DNA from: Bacteroidota bacterium
GTDB lineage: Bacteria; Bacteroidota; Bacteroidia; Chitinophagales; Chitinophagaceae
Assembly (NCBI GenBank): GCA_004292605.1
Contig: RDXK01000105.1
Span: 1-35,487 of the forward strand
Direction: 5' to 3'
Length of the DNA stretch: 35,487 nt
Shown: one piece after another, positions 1 through 9,272 of the stretch
How the letters are laid out: the number at the start of each line of letters is the position of its first letter
Numbering within the stretch: the first letter of the stretch is position 1
Notes under the pieces: model-generated
What the model saw: the letters and a program-made list of their open reading frames with translations, nothing else
The model's database searches: none
What the model was told of the DNA's origin: nothing
Program-made: the position numbers and the translations under genes

Positions 1-774
1 GCCAAAAATGGGTCCTTGGCTGTTTCGGTGGCGGCCAAGCTTATTGAGTTGTAGCCGTATTTGTGCTAAAAATAATTCTTCAAATTTCAGTCGCCTCACA
101 GCTTGTTCAAAATGAGCGGCATCTGGCGGCGTATGCATACAAACGAAGGCTTGGTAACGAGGCATTAGCCGGAGCGACTGTAGCAACCGGGCTGGAATAT
201 TCTCTGGAATATCGGCAGGGGTAACTTGCTGCACCAGTATTTGCGTAAGCTTGCCAATAGCCCTACCGCTAAGGCCTTTCACCTTTAGTTTTTCCGTGCT
301 TGGGTAAATGGGTTCTAGGTAAGTTTTACCGTCCTTAGTTACCTCATTGTAGGGCTCCAACTCTGGGTGTACCATTTGCCGCCTACCTTGAAAAAGGCCT
401 ACTTTTCCATAGGCTAAATACGGAAACCCTATTTGTAAAGTTTTTTCTACATACTGGGCACCTTGAAACCACAGTAGATCTAATTCGCCAGTAGCATCCT
501 TAATGGTAACAAGTAACCGCTTTTGAAATTTTTGGCCTATTAGTTCCTTTCTAACCACTACGCCTGCACATTGTACAAAATCCGTATCGGTAGTAATTTG
601 ACCAATATTTTTTACATCGGTTCTATCAATATGTCTTAATGGAAAATGCTGCAATAAATCGGCAAAGGTGAATATTTGCAGTTCCTTCCGCAATAAATCG
701 CCTCGCAAAGGACCCACACCTTTTAAATATTCAATGGGGCTGGTTAACACGCCCGATGTTTGCCAAGTAGACAC
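1..774 (-). CDS. recG: ATP-dependent DNA helicase RecG, N-terminal part (cut by window edge)
   Basis: RecG remodels stalled replication forks and branched recombination intermediates in the cytoplasm. Only the first 258 codons are present; the gene runs off the left edge, so the helicase motor domains cannot be seen. The visible part matches the RecG wedge region. It begins with a helix-hairpin-helix-like stretch (SPIEYLKGVGPLRGDLL), then FADLLQHFPLRHIDRT, then an OB-fold segment with GELDLLWFQGAQY and YGKVGLFQGRRQMVHPE. The GTG at 774 is the first usable start after an in-frame TAA 12 bases upstream, and it puts the wedge domain at the usual distance from the N-terminus. It is divergent from trpS across about 108 bases. 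The family call is firm; the start codon is inferred. Confidence 0.9.
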   Translation of the reverse strand, partial: MSTWQTSGVLTSPIEYLKGVGPLRGDLLRKELQIFTFADLLQHFPLRHIDRTDVKNIGQITTDTDFVQCAGVVVRKELIGQKFQKRLLVTIKDATGELDLLWFQGAQYVEKTLQIGFPYLAYGKVGLFQGRRQMVHPELEPYNEVTKDGKTYLEPIYPSTEKLKVKGLSGRAIGKLTQILVQQVTPADIPENIPARLLQSLRLMPRYQAFVCMHTPPDAAHFEQAVRRLKFEELFLAQIRLQLNKLGRHRNSQGPIFG

Positions 775-868
775 TACGCTATATTACAATTTGGTGCTAA
801 GGTAATACCTATAAAGGGTTTCAAAAAAATAGCCTTACACCAGCTACAGTAGCAAGCCACCGCTACCT

Positions 869-876
869 TATCTTCG
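869..876 (+). promoter_or_regulatory. Putative -7 promoter element of trpS
   Basis: TATCTTCG matches the Bacteroidota -7 consensus TAnnTTTG with one mismatch. It ends six bases before the trpS ATG, so transcription would begin at or next to the start codon. No clear -33 TTTG is visible, so this is a weak call. Confidence 0.35.
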
Positions 877-882
877 CCACTT

Positions 883-1881
883 ATGAATAAGCAGGTAGTA
901 TTAAGTGGTATACGCCCCACAGGATTTTTACATTTAGGAAATTATTTTGGCGCCTTGCGTAATTACATAAAAATGCAAGAGGAGTTTGACTGTTATTTTT
1001 TTGTGGCCAACTGGCATAGCTTAACCACACACCCCGATACCAAGGAATTAAAACAAAGTGTTTACCGTGTAATAGCGGAAAATATTGCTTGTGGTTTAGA
1101 CTATAAAAAAGCCACTCTTTTTGTGCAAAGCGATGTGCCCGCTATAGCCGAACTGTACCTGTACTTAAATATGATGGCTTACAAAGGTGAGCTTGAAAAA
1201 ACTACTACTTTTAAAGATAAGGTACGGCAGCAGCCAGAAAATGTAAATGCTGGTTTGCTTACCTACCCTGTGCTACAAACAGCAGATATTTTAATACATA
1301 GAGCTACACTAGTACCCGTAGGGAAAGATCAGGAGCAGCACCTAGAAATGGCAAGAAATTTTGCCGAACGCTTTAACTACAGATATGGCGAAACTTTTCC
1401 GCTACCAAAGGCTTTCAACTATGGAAACGAGCTTATAAAAATTTTGAGTTTAGATGGTAATGGCAAAATGAGCAAAAGCGAAAATCAGCTTGCTACTTTA
1501 TACTTAGCCGATGAGGACGATGCCATACGCAAGAAAATAATGCGGGCAAAAACCGACAGCGGCCCTACAGAACCCAATACCCAAAAGCCCGACTATATTA
1601 CCAATTTGTTTACCCTATTACAGCTGGTAAGCACCACTGATACGGTAGAAAAATTTGAGACAGATTATAACAATTGTGTAATACGCTACGGCGATATGAA
1701 AAAGCAATTGGCGGAAGATATGGTGGCCTTTATTACCCCCATACGGGAGAAAGCTGCCGAGCTACAAGCCAATGAAACTTTGATGAAAGAAATTATACAG
1801 CTAGGAGCCGAAAAAGCCAATAAAAACGCTCAAAAAACTTTGCAAATAGTTCGAGATGCTATTGGATTAAACTACTTTTAA
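883..1881 (+). CDS. trpS: Tryptophan--tRNA ligase (TrpRS)
   Basis: This cytoplasmic class I aminoacyl-tRNA synthetase charges tRNA-Trp with tryptophan using ATP. At 332 residues it has the normal bacterial TrpRS length. The HIGH-type signature is in GIRPTGFLHLGNYFGALR (about residues 9-26), and KMSKS is intact at K195-S199 (GNGKMSKSEN). The stretch VPVGKDQEQHLEMARNFAERFN is also typical of TrpRS. The ATG at 883 leaves only about ten residues before the HIGH loop, as usual. The deoxynucleoside kinase gene follows after 20 bases, so the two are probably co-transcribed up to the terminator at 2580. Confidence 0.97.
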   Translation: MNKQVVLSGIRPTGFLHLGNYFGALRNYIKMQEEFDCYFFVANWHSLTTHPDTKELKQSVYRVIAENIACGLDYKKATLFVQSDVPAIAELYLYLNMMAYKGELEKTTTFKDKVRQQPENVNAGLLTYPVLQTADILIHRATLVPVGKDQEQHLEMARNFAERFNYRYGETFPLPKAFNYGNELIKILSLDGNGKMSKSENQLATLYLADEDDAIRKKIMRAKTDSGPTEPNTQKPDYITNLFTLLQLVSTTDTVEKFETDYNNCVIRYGDMKKQLAEDMVAFITPIREKAAELQANETLMKEIIQLGAEKANKNAQKTLQIVRDAIGLNYF

Positions 1882-1901
1882 ACGCTCCACAAATTTAAAC
1901 C

Positions 1902-2537
1902 ATGCAAAAAAATAAGAAACCAAAACATATAGCTGTAGCCGGTAATATTGGCGCTGGCAAAACCACCCTTACGGAAATGCTGAGTAGGCATTATAAATGG
2001 CTGCCGCAGTTTGAAGATGTGGATAGAAACCCCTACCTGAACGATTTTTATGAGGATATGCCCCGCTGGAGTTTTAACCTTCAAATTTATTTTTTGAATA
2101 GTAGGTTAAACCAATTGCTAGATATTTCTAGAGGTAACGCTACTGTAATTCAAGACAGAACCATTTACGAAGATGCCAACATTTTTGCTCCCAACCTACA
2201 CGATATGGGCCTGATGAGCAAACGCGACTTTGATAACTACTACCAGTTTTTTCAAACCTTGAAAACTATGGTGCAGCCGCCTGATTTAATGATTTACCTA
2301 AAAGCTAGCGTACCTACCCTAGTAGGGCAAATTCAAAAGCGTGGCCGAGAATACGAGGAAAACATTCGACTAGATTACTTAAAGAAATTGAATGAATTGT
2401 ACAACAAATGGATGGAAGGATACAAAGAGGGACCCGTTTTAGTGATAGATGTGGATAACAACAAATTTGCCGAACGAGAAGAAGATTTTGGCGACATTAT
2501 TAGAAAAATTGATGGTCAGCTTTTTGGGTTGTTTTAG
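1902..2537 (+). CDS. Deoxynucleoside kinase (deoxyadenosine/deoxyguanosine kinase family)
   Basis: Predicted cytoplasmic nucleoside-salvage kinase that phosphorylates deoxynucleosides with ATP. The 211 residues fit the bacterial dNK/dGK/dAK family. A Walker A P-loop lies at G14-T21 (GNIGAGKT). It is followed by the family's DRT-type motif, QDRTIYEDANIF, and by the arginine-rich lid RGREYEENIRLDYL. Which base it prefers (dA, dG or dC) cannot be read from sequence. It lies 20 bases after trpS and just before a strong terminator, so it ends that transcription unit. Confidence 0.9.
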   Translation: MQKNKKPKHIAVAGNIGAGKTTLTEMLSRHYKWLPQFEDVDRNPYLNDFYEDMPRWSFNLQIYFLNSRLNQLLDISRGNATVIQDRTIYEDANIFAPNLHDMGLMSKRDFDNYYQFFQTLKTMVQPPDLMIYLKASVPTLVGQIQKRGREYEENIRLDYLKKLNELYNKWMEGYKEGPVLVIDVDNNKFAEREEDFGDIIRKIDGQLFGLF

Positions 2538-2579
2538 CAATTACTACGGTACAAAATATTGGCGAAAATCAAGTACGAT

Positions 2580-2606
2580 AAAGGCATTCGAAAGAATGCC
2601 TTTTTT
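2580..2606 (+). terminator. Rho-independent terminator after the deoxynucleoside kinase
   Basis: A perfect stem of ten pairs (AAAGGCATTC with GAATGCCTTT) is closed by a GAAA tetraloop and followed by a short T run. It lies 43 bases after the kinase stop codon and points along +. Confidence 0.9.
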
Positions 2607-2614
2607 AATGGAAT

Positions 2615-2630
2615 AAAGCATTCATGCTTT
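2615..2630 (-). terminator. Possible terminator hairpin for the thiolase gene
   Basis: AAAGCAT and ATGCTTT form a perfect 7-base inverted repeat around two bases. It lies about 100 bases past the thiolase stop on the minus strand. The T tract after it is poor, so this is tentative. Confidence 0.35.
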
Positions 2631-2730
2631 CATCACGCTGGCTTATGTACCGTTTGTAAACCTTTGTTTTTCAAATATTGGAACTGCAATATCAGTAATA
2701 CCAAACAGGATACTCTAATAATATATACTG

Positions 2731-3915
2731 TTACAACTTTTCCACCACCAACGCTGCTCCTTGCCCCACACCTACACACATAGTAGCCAAACCAAAACCC
2801 TGTGGCATAGCATGCACTAATGTAGTAGTAATACGTGCCCCACTACAGCCCAACGGATGCCCCAACGCAATAGCTCCACCGAATGGGTTTACGATAGATG
2901 GGTTTATGTGCAAATCGTTCCGGCAGGCCACTGCTTGTGCTGCAAAAGCCTCATTCAGCTCCGCATGCACCAATTGGTTTACACCAATGCCTGCACGTTG
3001 TAGTGCTTTTTGCGTAGCAGGCACTGGGCCAACACCCATAATGCTGGGGTGCACACCTGCCACCGCCATACTAACCACTCTAGCCAAGGGCTTCAATTGA
3101 AATAGTTTCACGGCTTTCTCGCTGGCTAATAGCAATGCACTAGCACCATCATTTATTCCACTGCTATTGCCCGCCGTTACAGTACCATCTTTTGCAAAAG
3201 CAGGTTTTAGTAAAGCCAATTTTTCTAATGTGGTAGCACGTGGATGTTCATCGGTAGTAAACAAAACCGGCTCCTTGTTTTCCGTAATTTCTACGGGTAT
3301 TAGCTCTTTGGCAAACGCATTGGCTGCGTGGGCTTCACTGTATTTTTCTTGGGAATGGTAGGCAAATTCATCCTGCATTTCCCTAGTAATATGCCACTGC
3401 TGGGCTACATTTTCTGCTGTTTCACCCATACTATATGGATGGTACAAGGCGGCTAATTTTTTATTGGTAAATCGCCAGCCAATTGTAGTATCATAAGTTT
3501 CCACTTTTCTACTAAAAGCACCATCGCTTTTGGCGGTTACAAAAGGGGCCCTCGTCATGCTTTCTACACCACCAGCTATATAAAACATCCCCTCACCACA
3601 TTGTATAGCACGGGCGGCATCCATAATAGCTTGTAAACCACTGGCACACAGTCGGTTTACGGTATTACCCGCCACCGTTATTGGCAAGCCGGCCAATAAA
3701 GCAGCCATGCGGGCCACATCTCGGTTATCCTCACCGCTTTGGTTGGCAGCACCTGCAATCACATCTTCTATTAAAGCAGTATCAATACTAGGGTTTCGCT
3801 CTATAAGGGCTTTTATTACCAGTGCTAGCAAATCGTCGGGCCTTACGGTGCTTAGTTTTCCGCCGTAGCGGCCAATGGGTGTACGCACGGCATCTATTAT
3901 ATAACAAGTTTCCAT
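2731..3915 (-). CDS. Thiolase, 3-oxoadipyl-CoA thiolase-like (PcaF/PaaJ type)
   Basis: Degradative thiolase (acyl-CoA:acetyl-CoA C-acyltransferase) that cleaves a 3-oxoacyl-CoA with CoA, or the reverse. The 394 residues are the standard length. The acyl-accepting cysteine is C90 (NRLCASGLQA), and the catalytic His/Cys pair is H353 (ALGHPLGCSGAR) and C380 (CVGVGQG). The N-terminal RTPIGRYGGKLSTVRPDDL and the stretch ANQSGEDNRDVARMAALLAG resemble the 3-oxoadipyl-CoA thiolases PcaF/PaaJ more than PhaA acetoacetyl thiolases. No ring-cleavage or phenylacetate genes are nearby, so the physiological substrate is open and general beta-oxidation is also possible. Confidence 0.92.
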   Translation of the reverse strand: METCYIIDAVRTPIGRYGGKLSTVRPDDLLALVIKALIERNPSIDTALIEDVIAGAANQSGEDNRDVARMAALLAGLPITVAGNTVNRLCASGLQAIMDAARAIQCGEGMFYIAGGVESMTRAPFVTAKSDGAFSRKVETYDTTIGWRFTNKKLAALYHPYSMGETAENVAQQWHITREMQDEFAYHSQEKYSEAHAANAFAKELIPVEITENKEPVLFTTDEHPRATTLEKLALLKPAFAKDGTVTAGNSSGINDGASALLLASEKAVKLFQLKPLARVVSMAVAGVHPSIMGVGPVPATQKALQRAGIGVNQLVHAELNEAFAAQAVACRNDLHINPSIVNPFGGAIALGHPLGCSGARITTTLVHAMPQGFGLATMCVGVGQGAALVVEKL

Positions 3916-3932
3916 ATTGCATTATTTGGGTG

Positions 3933-3940
3933 CAAATTAA
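3933..3940 (-). promoter_or_regulatory. Putative -7 promoter element of the thiolase gene
   Basis: On the minus strand the sequence reads TTAATTTGCACCC. This is one mismatch from TAnnTTTG and carries the same GCA extension as the secA promoter. It lies 17 bases upstream of the thiolase ATG. No convincing -33 box is visible. Confidence 0.4.
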
Positions 3941-3951
3941 ATTCAATATGG

Positions 3952-4374
3952 CTAGTAAACAGTGTTAAAGAGTAAATAATAGGTAATACCATCTAAAACC
4001 AGCAGCACAGCACTTTGCAAGGCTATGGCTTTGGCTACTTGAAGCAAAACCTCCGGCCGTTTTGCATACTTACTACGTAGCCATATGGCCGCAGCCGACA
4101 GTAAAAAAACTATATCCAACATGCTAGCGTACCCATAGTTTCGCAATTGTTCTGCTAATAAATCGGCCGGTGATGCAGTATTGGCTACAGCACACAGATA
4201 AACCCAACCTATGGCGGCCAGTACCAAGTTCAGTACCGCCCAAACCCAAGTTACCCTTCCGTAGTGATGGATGGGTTTTACTTGCCAAACACGAGCATAA
4301 CGCACCAAACAAGCAGTGCTCCAGATGGCTAGCAAGGCTAACTGACTGAAAATTATGGTAAGAAAATAGGGCAT
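3952..4374 (-). CDS. Small integral membrane protein of unknown function
   Basis: I do not recognise this family. From the ATG at 4374 it encodes 140 residues with about four hydrophobic helices. They start at LTIIFSQLALLAIWSTACLV, VTWVWAVLNLVLAAIGWVYL, MLDIVFLLSAAAIWL and AIALQSAVLLVLDGITYYLL. The connecting loops are short and basic (RYARVWQVKPIHHYGR, RSKYAKRPE). A longer reading from a TTG at 4434 would add a 20-residue polar leader and is less likely. The stop lies 36 bases before the thiolase start, so the two genes may be co-transcribed. No catalytic motif is visible. Confidence 0.65.
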   Translation of the reverse strand: MPYFLTIIFSQLALLAIWSTACLVRYARVWQVKPIHHYGRVTWVWAVLNLVLAAIGWVYLCAVANTASPADLLAEQLRNYGYASMLDIVFLLSAAAIWLRSKYAKRPEVLLQVAKAIALQSAVLLVLDGITYYLLFNTVY

Positions 4375-4484
4375 AGACTGACACTTAGGCGGAACAATAA
4401 TTGAGGAGAAAACCTGGTTCAAAATGCTCCACAATGGGCAAATATGGAACTAACTTGTTAAAACAACCCATAACCCGATTTGGT

Positions 4485-4514
4485 TTTGCCCCAATTCTAA
4501 ATCCTTTACCTTTG
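4485..4514 (+). promoter_or_regulatory. Promoter of secA (Bacteroidota type)
   Basis: A -33 TTTG at 4485-4488 and a perfect -7 TACCTTTG at 4507-4514 are separated by 18 bases. This fits the Bacteroidota housekeeping sigma consensus. It predicts transcription from about 4520 and a leader of roughly 85 bases. A second, weaker match (TTTG at 4541, TATAATTG at 4552) lies just downstream. Confidence 0.7.
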
Positions 4515-4605
4515 CACGCTATTAAATATTGGTGTGCCAATTTGACTATTGTATAATTGCAGCACTTTTATTGACACAGCAAGCATTCACGTAACAAGAA
4601 ATATT

Positions 4606-7600
4606 ATGTTAGGTTTTCTAAGCAAATTATTAGGTGGTAACAAAAGCGAGAAAGACGTAAAAAAAATTACCCCTATTGTTCATAAAATAAACGAGTACTA
4701 CCAGCAATACCAAACCCTTACGCACGATGAATTGAGAGAAAAAACCGTGCAGTTTAGGGGTAGAATCAAAAATCATCTTACAGAAATAGATGGCATTATC
4801 AGTCAAAAACAAACCGAAGCCAACGCTTTGGGTTTGGAAGATGTGCAAGCCAAGGATGCCATTTACAAAGAAATAGATGAACTAAAAAAAGAGAGAAATA
4901 AGAAAATTGAGGAAATTCTTCAGGAAATTCACCCAGAGGCATTTGCCGTAGTAAAAGAGGCGGCAAGGCGCCTTACCCACAACAAAACCTTGGAGGTAAC
5001 AGCTACCGAACACGATAGAAATTTAGCCGTAACCAAACAGCATATCACCATTCAGGGCGATAAAGCTATTTACCAAAACACCTGGAACGCCGCTGGCACC
5101 ACAGTTACCTGGAACATGGTACATTACGATGTGCAGTTAATAGGTGGTAGCGTTTTGCACGAAGGTAAAATTGCTGAAATGGCTACTGGTGAGGGTAAAA
5201 CATTGGTAAGTACCCTACCCGCCTACCTAAATGCCCTACCAAGCGAAGGTGTGCACATAGTAACGGTGAACGATTACCTAGCCAAAAGGGATAGCGAATG
5301 GAACGGACCGCTATTTGAATTTTTGGGGTTAACCGTAGATTGTATCGATAAACACACACCCAATAGCGAAGCCCGCCGTAGTGCCTACCTAGCCGATATT
5401 ACGTATGGTACTAACAATGAATTTGGTTTTGATTATTTACGAGATAATATGGTGCATAACCCCAGCGAAATGGTGCAGCGTAAACACCACTTTGCCATGG
5501 TGGATGAGGTGGATAGCGTACTAATAGATGATGCCCGTACACCGCTTATTATTTCTGGCCCAGTAGGGCATAGCGATAATACCCAACAATTCTTCGACCT
5601 AAAACCTAGAATAGAAAAATTAGTAGACGCACAAAAGCGTGCCGTAAACCAGTTTTTGAACGAAGCGAAAAAGAAAATCGCCGAAGGGAACGACGACCCT
5701 AAAGATGGTGGCTTAGCACTTTTTAGAGCACACCGTGGTTTGCCCAAAAACACAGCCCTTATTAAATTTTTAAGTGAACCAGGCAACCGTGTAAAACTAC
5801 AAAAAGCAGAAAATTTTTATCTGGCCGATCAGCAAAAGGAAATGCCGAAGGCCGATGAGGAATTATACTTCTACATTGAAGAAAAAAGTAATAGCGTAGA
5901 GCTTACTGATAAAGGCATTCAGCTCATCACCCGCCAAGGTGAGGATCCTAACTTTTTTGTGATTCCAGATATTGCAGTTGATTTAGCAAGCATCGACCAA
6001 AATACCCAACTAGAACCGGCCGAAAAATTACAAGCCAAGGAAAGTTTGCTTAACGAATATGCCGTAAAAGCGGATAGAATTCATACCGTACAGCAGCTGC
6101 TTAAATCGTACACATTATTTGAGAAAGATGTGGAGTATGTAGTAATGGATGGTGCGGTAAAAATAGTAGATGAACAAACGGGCCGTATACTAGATGGGCG
6201 CCGCTATAGCGATGGATTACACCAAGCCCTAGAAGCTAAGGAAAATGTAAAAATAGAAGCTAGTACACAAACCTACGCTACCATTACCCTGCAAAACTAT
6301 TTTAGAATGTACCACAAACTGTGTGGTATGACGGGTACTGCCGAAACAGAAGCAGCAGAGTTATGGGATATTTATAAGCTTGATGTAGTAAGCATACCTA
6401 CCAATGTGGCGGTAACCAGGATAGATGCTCAAGATTTAATTTACAAAACCAAACGAGAAAAATTTGGCGCCGTAATAGCAGAAATTCAGGAGTTGGTATT
6501 CCCCTATTCGCATTTTGAGTGTGAGTACGAAAAAGATAAGGAAGGCAACCTGAAAAAAGATACCAATGGCCACCCCATACCTAAACTAAATGATGTAGGT
6601 AAAAAAACGGCGGTGTACGATAGTAAGGGTGCTTTAATACCAGCCGTAAATCCTGCTACCAATGCACTAGAGCCAAAAACTCCACGACCAGTATTGGTGG
6701 GTACCACTAGCGTAGAAATTAGCGAATTGCTTAGTCGTATGCTTCGCCAAAAAGGTATTGCTCATAATGTGTTAAACGCTAAACAGCATACCAGGGAAGC
6801 ACAAATAGTAGCCGAAGCTGGTTTGCCGGGTGCGGTTACCATAGCCACTAACATGGCGGGTAGAGGTACCGATATTAAGTTGGGCGCAGGTGTAAAAGAA
6901 GCAGGTGGTTTGGCCATTCTGGGTACAGAAAGGCATGAAAGCCGAAGGGTAGATAGGCAGCTACGTGGCCGTGCCGGCCGACAAGGAGATCCTGGATCTT
7001 CTCAGTTTTTCGTTTCGCTAGAAGATGATTTAATGCGGATGTTTGGTAGCGAACGTATAGCCAAAGTAATGGATATGGCAGGCTACAAGGAAGGTGAGGT
7101 AATACAGCACAGCATGATTACCAAAAGCATAGAACGTGCCCAACGAAAAGTAGAGGAAAACAATTTTGGAATACGTAAACGCTTGTTGGAATACGATGAT
7201 GTAATGAACAAGCAGCGTACGGTGATTTACACCAAGCGTAACCATGCTTTATTTGGCGACAGATTAGCGTTGGATATTGACAATGCATTTTACGATGTTG
7301 CAGAAGCGTTAGTAAGTAATTACAAGGAAGCAGGCGATTATCAGCAGTTTGTATTGGAAACCATCATCAATTTTGGTATTGAAACGCCATTTACTGAGGA
7401 AGAGTTTGCCAAATCGAACGAAACCTCGCTAGTAGAAAAATTACATGCGGCAGCATATGCTAATTACCAAAAACGTAAACAGCAAATTGCTATCGATGCT
7501 GTACCTGTATTTAAAAACATACAAACACAGCAAGGAAGCCATATAGAAAATGTAATAGTACCTTTTACCGATGGCAAACGTGGTATGCAAGTACTAGCTA

Positions 7601-8082
7601 ATATGCAAAAAACATTGGATACCAATGGTACCGAGCTGGTAAATGCATTGGAAAGAAATATTACCCTGGCCCTGATAGATGACGCTTGGAAGGAGCATTT
7701 GCGTAGCATGGACGATTTAAAACAAAGTGTGCAAACCGCTAGCTACGAACAAAAAGATCCGTTGGTAATTTATAAAAGCGAAGCCTTTTTACTATTTAAG
7801 CAAATGAGTGCTACGGTAAATAAAAGCATCACTAATTTCCTTTGCCATGCAGAAATACCGATGGAGCAGGATGAACCACCACAAATTCAGGAAGCCTATG
7901 AGGAAAAAACCGATTTAAGTGGCCTTTCCACCGGTAGAGATTTTAGTAGCAGCGATGAACAAAACTACTACGATCCTCAGCCAGAAAAACAGCAGCCCAT
8001 AGTAGCTGCACCCAAAATAGGCAGGAACGACCCTTGCCCCTGCGGAAGCGGCAAAAAATACAAACAATGCCACGGAGGTTAA
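4606..8082 (+). CDS. secA: Preprotein translocase ATPase SecA
   Basis: SecA is the ATPase motor that drives unfolded preproteins through SecYEG at the inner membrane. Numbered from the ATG at 4606 it has 1158 residues, about 250 more than E. coli SecA. Walker A is ATGEGKT near G195-T199, and Walker B with the DEAD-like motif is [13 protein letters not shown] around D300. Motif VI lies in [18 protein letters not shown]. The C-terminal SecB/zinc-binding tail is intact ([13 protein letters not shown]). The extra length lies mainly in an insert after SGPVGHSDN (about residues 325-470) and a second insert near 635-700. I prefer the ATG at 4606 to a TTG at 4549 because [17 protein letters not shown] is the canonical SecA N-terminus. 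It has its own promoter and terminator. Confidence 0.97.
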   Translation: MLGFLSKLLGGNKSEKDVKKITPIVHKINEYYQQYQTLTHDELREKTVQFRGRIKNHLTEIDGIISQKQTEANALGLEDVQAKDAIYKEIDELKKERNKKIEEILQEIHPEAFAVVKEAARRLTHNKTLEVTATEHDRNLAVTKQHITIQGDKAIYQNTWNAAGTTVTWNMVHYDVQLIGGSVLHEGKIAEMATGEGKTLVSTLPAYLNALPSEGVHIVTVNDYLAKRDSEWNGPLFEFLGLTVDCIDKHTPNSEARRSAYLADITYGTNNEFGFDYLRDNMVHNPSEMVQRKHHFAMVDEVDSVLIDDARTPLIISGPVGHSDNTQQFFDLKPRIEKLVDAQKRAVNQFLNEAKKKIAEGNDDPKDGGLALFRAHRGLPKNTALIKFLSEPGNRVKLQKAENFYLADQQKEMPKADEELYFYIEEKSNSVELTDKGIQLITRQGEDPNFFVIPDIAVDLASIDQNTQLEPAEKLQAKESLLNEYAVKADRIHTVQQLLKSYTLFEKDVEYVVMDGAVKIVDEQTGRILDGRRYSDGLHQALEAKENVKIEASTQTYATITLQNYFRMYHKLCGMTGTAETEAAELWDIYKLDVVSIPTNVAVTRIDAQDLIYKTKREKFGAVIAEIQELVFPYSHFECEYEKDKEGNLKKDTNGHPIPKLNDVGKKTAVYDSKGALIPAVNPATNALEPKTPRPVLVGTTSVEISELLSRMLRQKGIAHNVLNAKQHTREAQIVAEAGLPGAVTIATNMAGRGTDIKLGAGVKEAGGLAILGTERHESRRVDRQLRGRAGRQGDPGSSQFFVSLEDDLMRMFGSERIAKVMDMAGYKEGEVIQHSMITKSIERAQRKVEENNFGIRKRLLEYDDVMNKQRTVIYTKRNHALFGDRLALDIDNAFYDVAEALVSNYKEAGDYQQFVLETIINFGIETPFTEEEFAKSNETSLVEKLHAAAYANYQKRKQQIAIDAVPVFKNIQTQQGSHIENVIVPFTDGKRGMQVLANMQKTLDTNGTELVNALERNITLALIDDAWKEHLRSMDDLKQSVQTASYEQKDPLVIYKSEAFLLFKQMSATVNKSITNFLCHAEIPMEQDEPPQIQEAYEEKTDLSGLSTGRDFSSSDEQNYYDPQPEKQQPIVAAPKIGRNDPCPCGSGKKYKQCHGG

Positions 8083-8096
8083 CCACTTCTTTTTAC

Positions 8097-8130
8097 AAAG
8101 CCAATTGCCTAATAACCAATTGGCTTTTTT
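8097..8130 (+). terminator. Rho-independent terminator after secA
   Basis: The 11-base arms AAAGCCAATTG and CAATTGGCTTT are perfectly complementary around a 9-base loop and lead into a run of six T. The hairpin starts 14 bases after the secA stop and ends 13 bases before deoC. Confidence 0.9.
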
Positions 8131-8142
8131 AAACATAGTACC

Positions 8143-8814
8143 ATGCAGTTACATGCTTTTATAGATCATACATTGCTTAAACCCACTACTACCATTGCAG
8201 GCATAGAACAGCTTTGTGCCGAGGCAATTCAGTACCAGTTTGCGGCCGTTTGCGTGCCGCCTCCCTTTATAAAATTGGCAAAGCAGCTAACCCAGCATAC
8301 ACCTGTAAAAGTGGCTACGGTAATAGGTTTCCCCTTTGGTTATAGTGCCATTGAAGCCAAAATAGCAGAAGCCGTACTAGCCATGGTAGATGGTGCCGAC
8401 GAGCTAGATGTGGTAGCCAACATATTAGCCATAAAAAATGGCGATTGGGCCTTTATTGCCAGCGAAATAAACCACCTTATACAGCTGATTATACAAAAAC
8501 AAAAAGTGGTGAAAGTAATTGTAGAATCGGGCGTGTTAACCCAAGATGAATTGATAAAATGTTGCGATTTATATGGTGCTGCAGGTATTCATTTTATGAA
8601 AACTAGCACCGGCTATGCCGAAGTGGGGGCCACCGTAGAAGCTGTAAAAACTATGCATACACATTTACCCGCTGCCGTGCAGATAAAAGCAAGTGGCGGC
8701 ATTAAAACTCCAGCTTTTGCGGCGGAGTTAATACAAGCTGGCGCCACCCGTTTAGGTACCAGTGCAGGTGTGCAGCTGGTGACCCAAACCACAACCCACA
8801 ACAGTGAATACTAA
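8143..8814 (+). CDS. deoC: Deoxyribose-phosphate aldolase
   Basis: DeoC splits 2-deoxyribose-5-phosphate into glyceraldehyde-3-phosphate and acetaldehyde in deoxynucleoside catabolism. The 223 residues form a class I aldolase TIM barrel. The Schiff-base lysine is K153 in FMKTSTGY and the second catalytic lysine is K185 in IKASGGI. The N-terminal IDHTLLKP and VIGFPFGYS are also family signatures. The gene starts 13 bases after the secA terminator. The downstream SPOR gene begins 19 bases after its stop, so the two probably share a transcript. Confidence 0.96.
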   Translation: MQLHAFIDHTLLKPTTTIAGIEQLCAEAIQYQFAAVCVPPPFIKLAKQLTQHTPVKVATVIGFPFGYSAIEAKIAEAVLAMVDGADELDVVANILAIKNGDWAFIASEINHLIQLIIQKQKVVKVIVESGVLTQDELIKCCDLYGAAGIHFMKTSTGYAEVGATVEAVKTMHTHLPAAVQIKASGGIKTPAFAAELIQAGATRLGTSAGVQLVTQTTTHNSEY

Positions 8815-8833
8815 TTTTTTGTATTTTGTAGGT

Positions 8834-9271
8834 ATGTTTATAAGGCTTCAACGTTTACTGGTAATACTCACTTGCTTTTTACTAGCCGCTTGCTACGTAC
8901 AGGCACAGGATACCATTGCCATTAAAAAAGATGCTAGGATAGATGTGCTGGTGGCTAAACAAATTACCGCCAATAGAATAGCGGCCAAAATGAGCAGCAA
9001 CGGGCAGTTTAAAGGTTACCGCTTACAGGTGCTTAATACTAAAAATAGAGATGAAGCATTTGGCTTAAAGTCGCTCCTATTACAGCAATTCCCCGATCAA
9101 AAAAGCTATGTAGTGTTCCAATCGCCGTACTTTAAAGTACGTTTTGGAAATTTTTTAAAACTGCAAGAAGCCGAAGACTATCGAAAAATATTTGAACAAA
9201 AATTACAACGAGGCGTGTATGTAATGCAAGATTTAATAGAATACACCCTGAAAGAAGAAGACCTCAACTAA
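8834..9271 (+). CDS. SPOR-like domain envelope protein, probable lipoprotein
   Basis: The ATG at 8834 gives 145 residues. An upstream GTG at 8804 would add ten residues and overlap deoC. The N-terminus is a signal sequence (LQRLLVILTCFLLAAC) ending in a good lipobox, LAAC; cleavage by signal peptidase I after YVQAQ is an alternative. The C-terminal half (GYRLQVLNTKNRDEAFGLK through YFKVRFGNFLKLQEAEDYRK) looks like a SPOR fold, a domain that binds denuded peptidoglycan glycans at division sites. The stop is followed after one base by the amidohydrolase ATG, so the two genes are tightly linked. Function in division or wall remodelling is inferred from the fold only. Confidence 0.75.
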   Translation: MFIRLQRLLVILTCFLLAACYVQAQDTIAIKKDARIDVLVAKQITANRIAAKMSSNGQFKGYRLQVLNTKNRDEAFGLKSLLLQQFPDQKSYVVFQSPYFKVRFGNFLKLQEAEDYRKIFEQKLQRGVYVMQDLIEYTLKEEDLN

Positions 9272-9272
9272 T

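Noticed and set aside
2559-2783. Open frame of 74 codons on + after the deoxynucleoside kinase
   Set aside because: It runs through the terminator hairpin and into the end of the thiolase gene in antisense, and its protein has no family features.
4549-4605. Extended SecA N-terminus from a TTG at 4549
   Set aside because: The extra 19 residues have no SecA similarity and overlap the second promoter-like box; the ATG at 4606 gives the canonical N-terminus.
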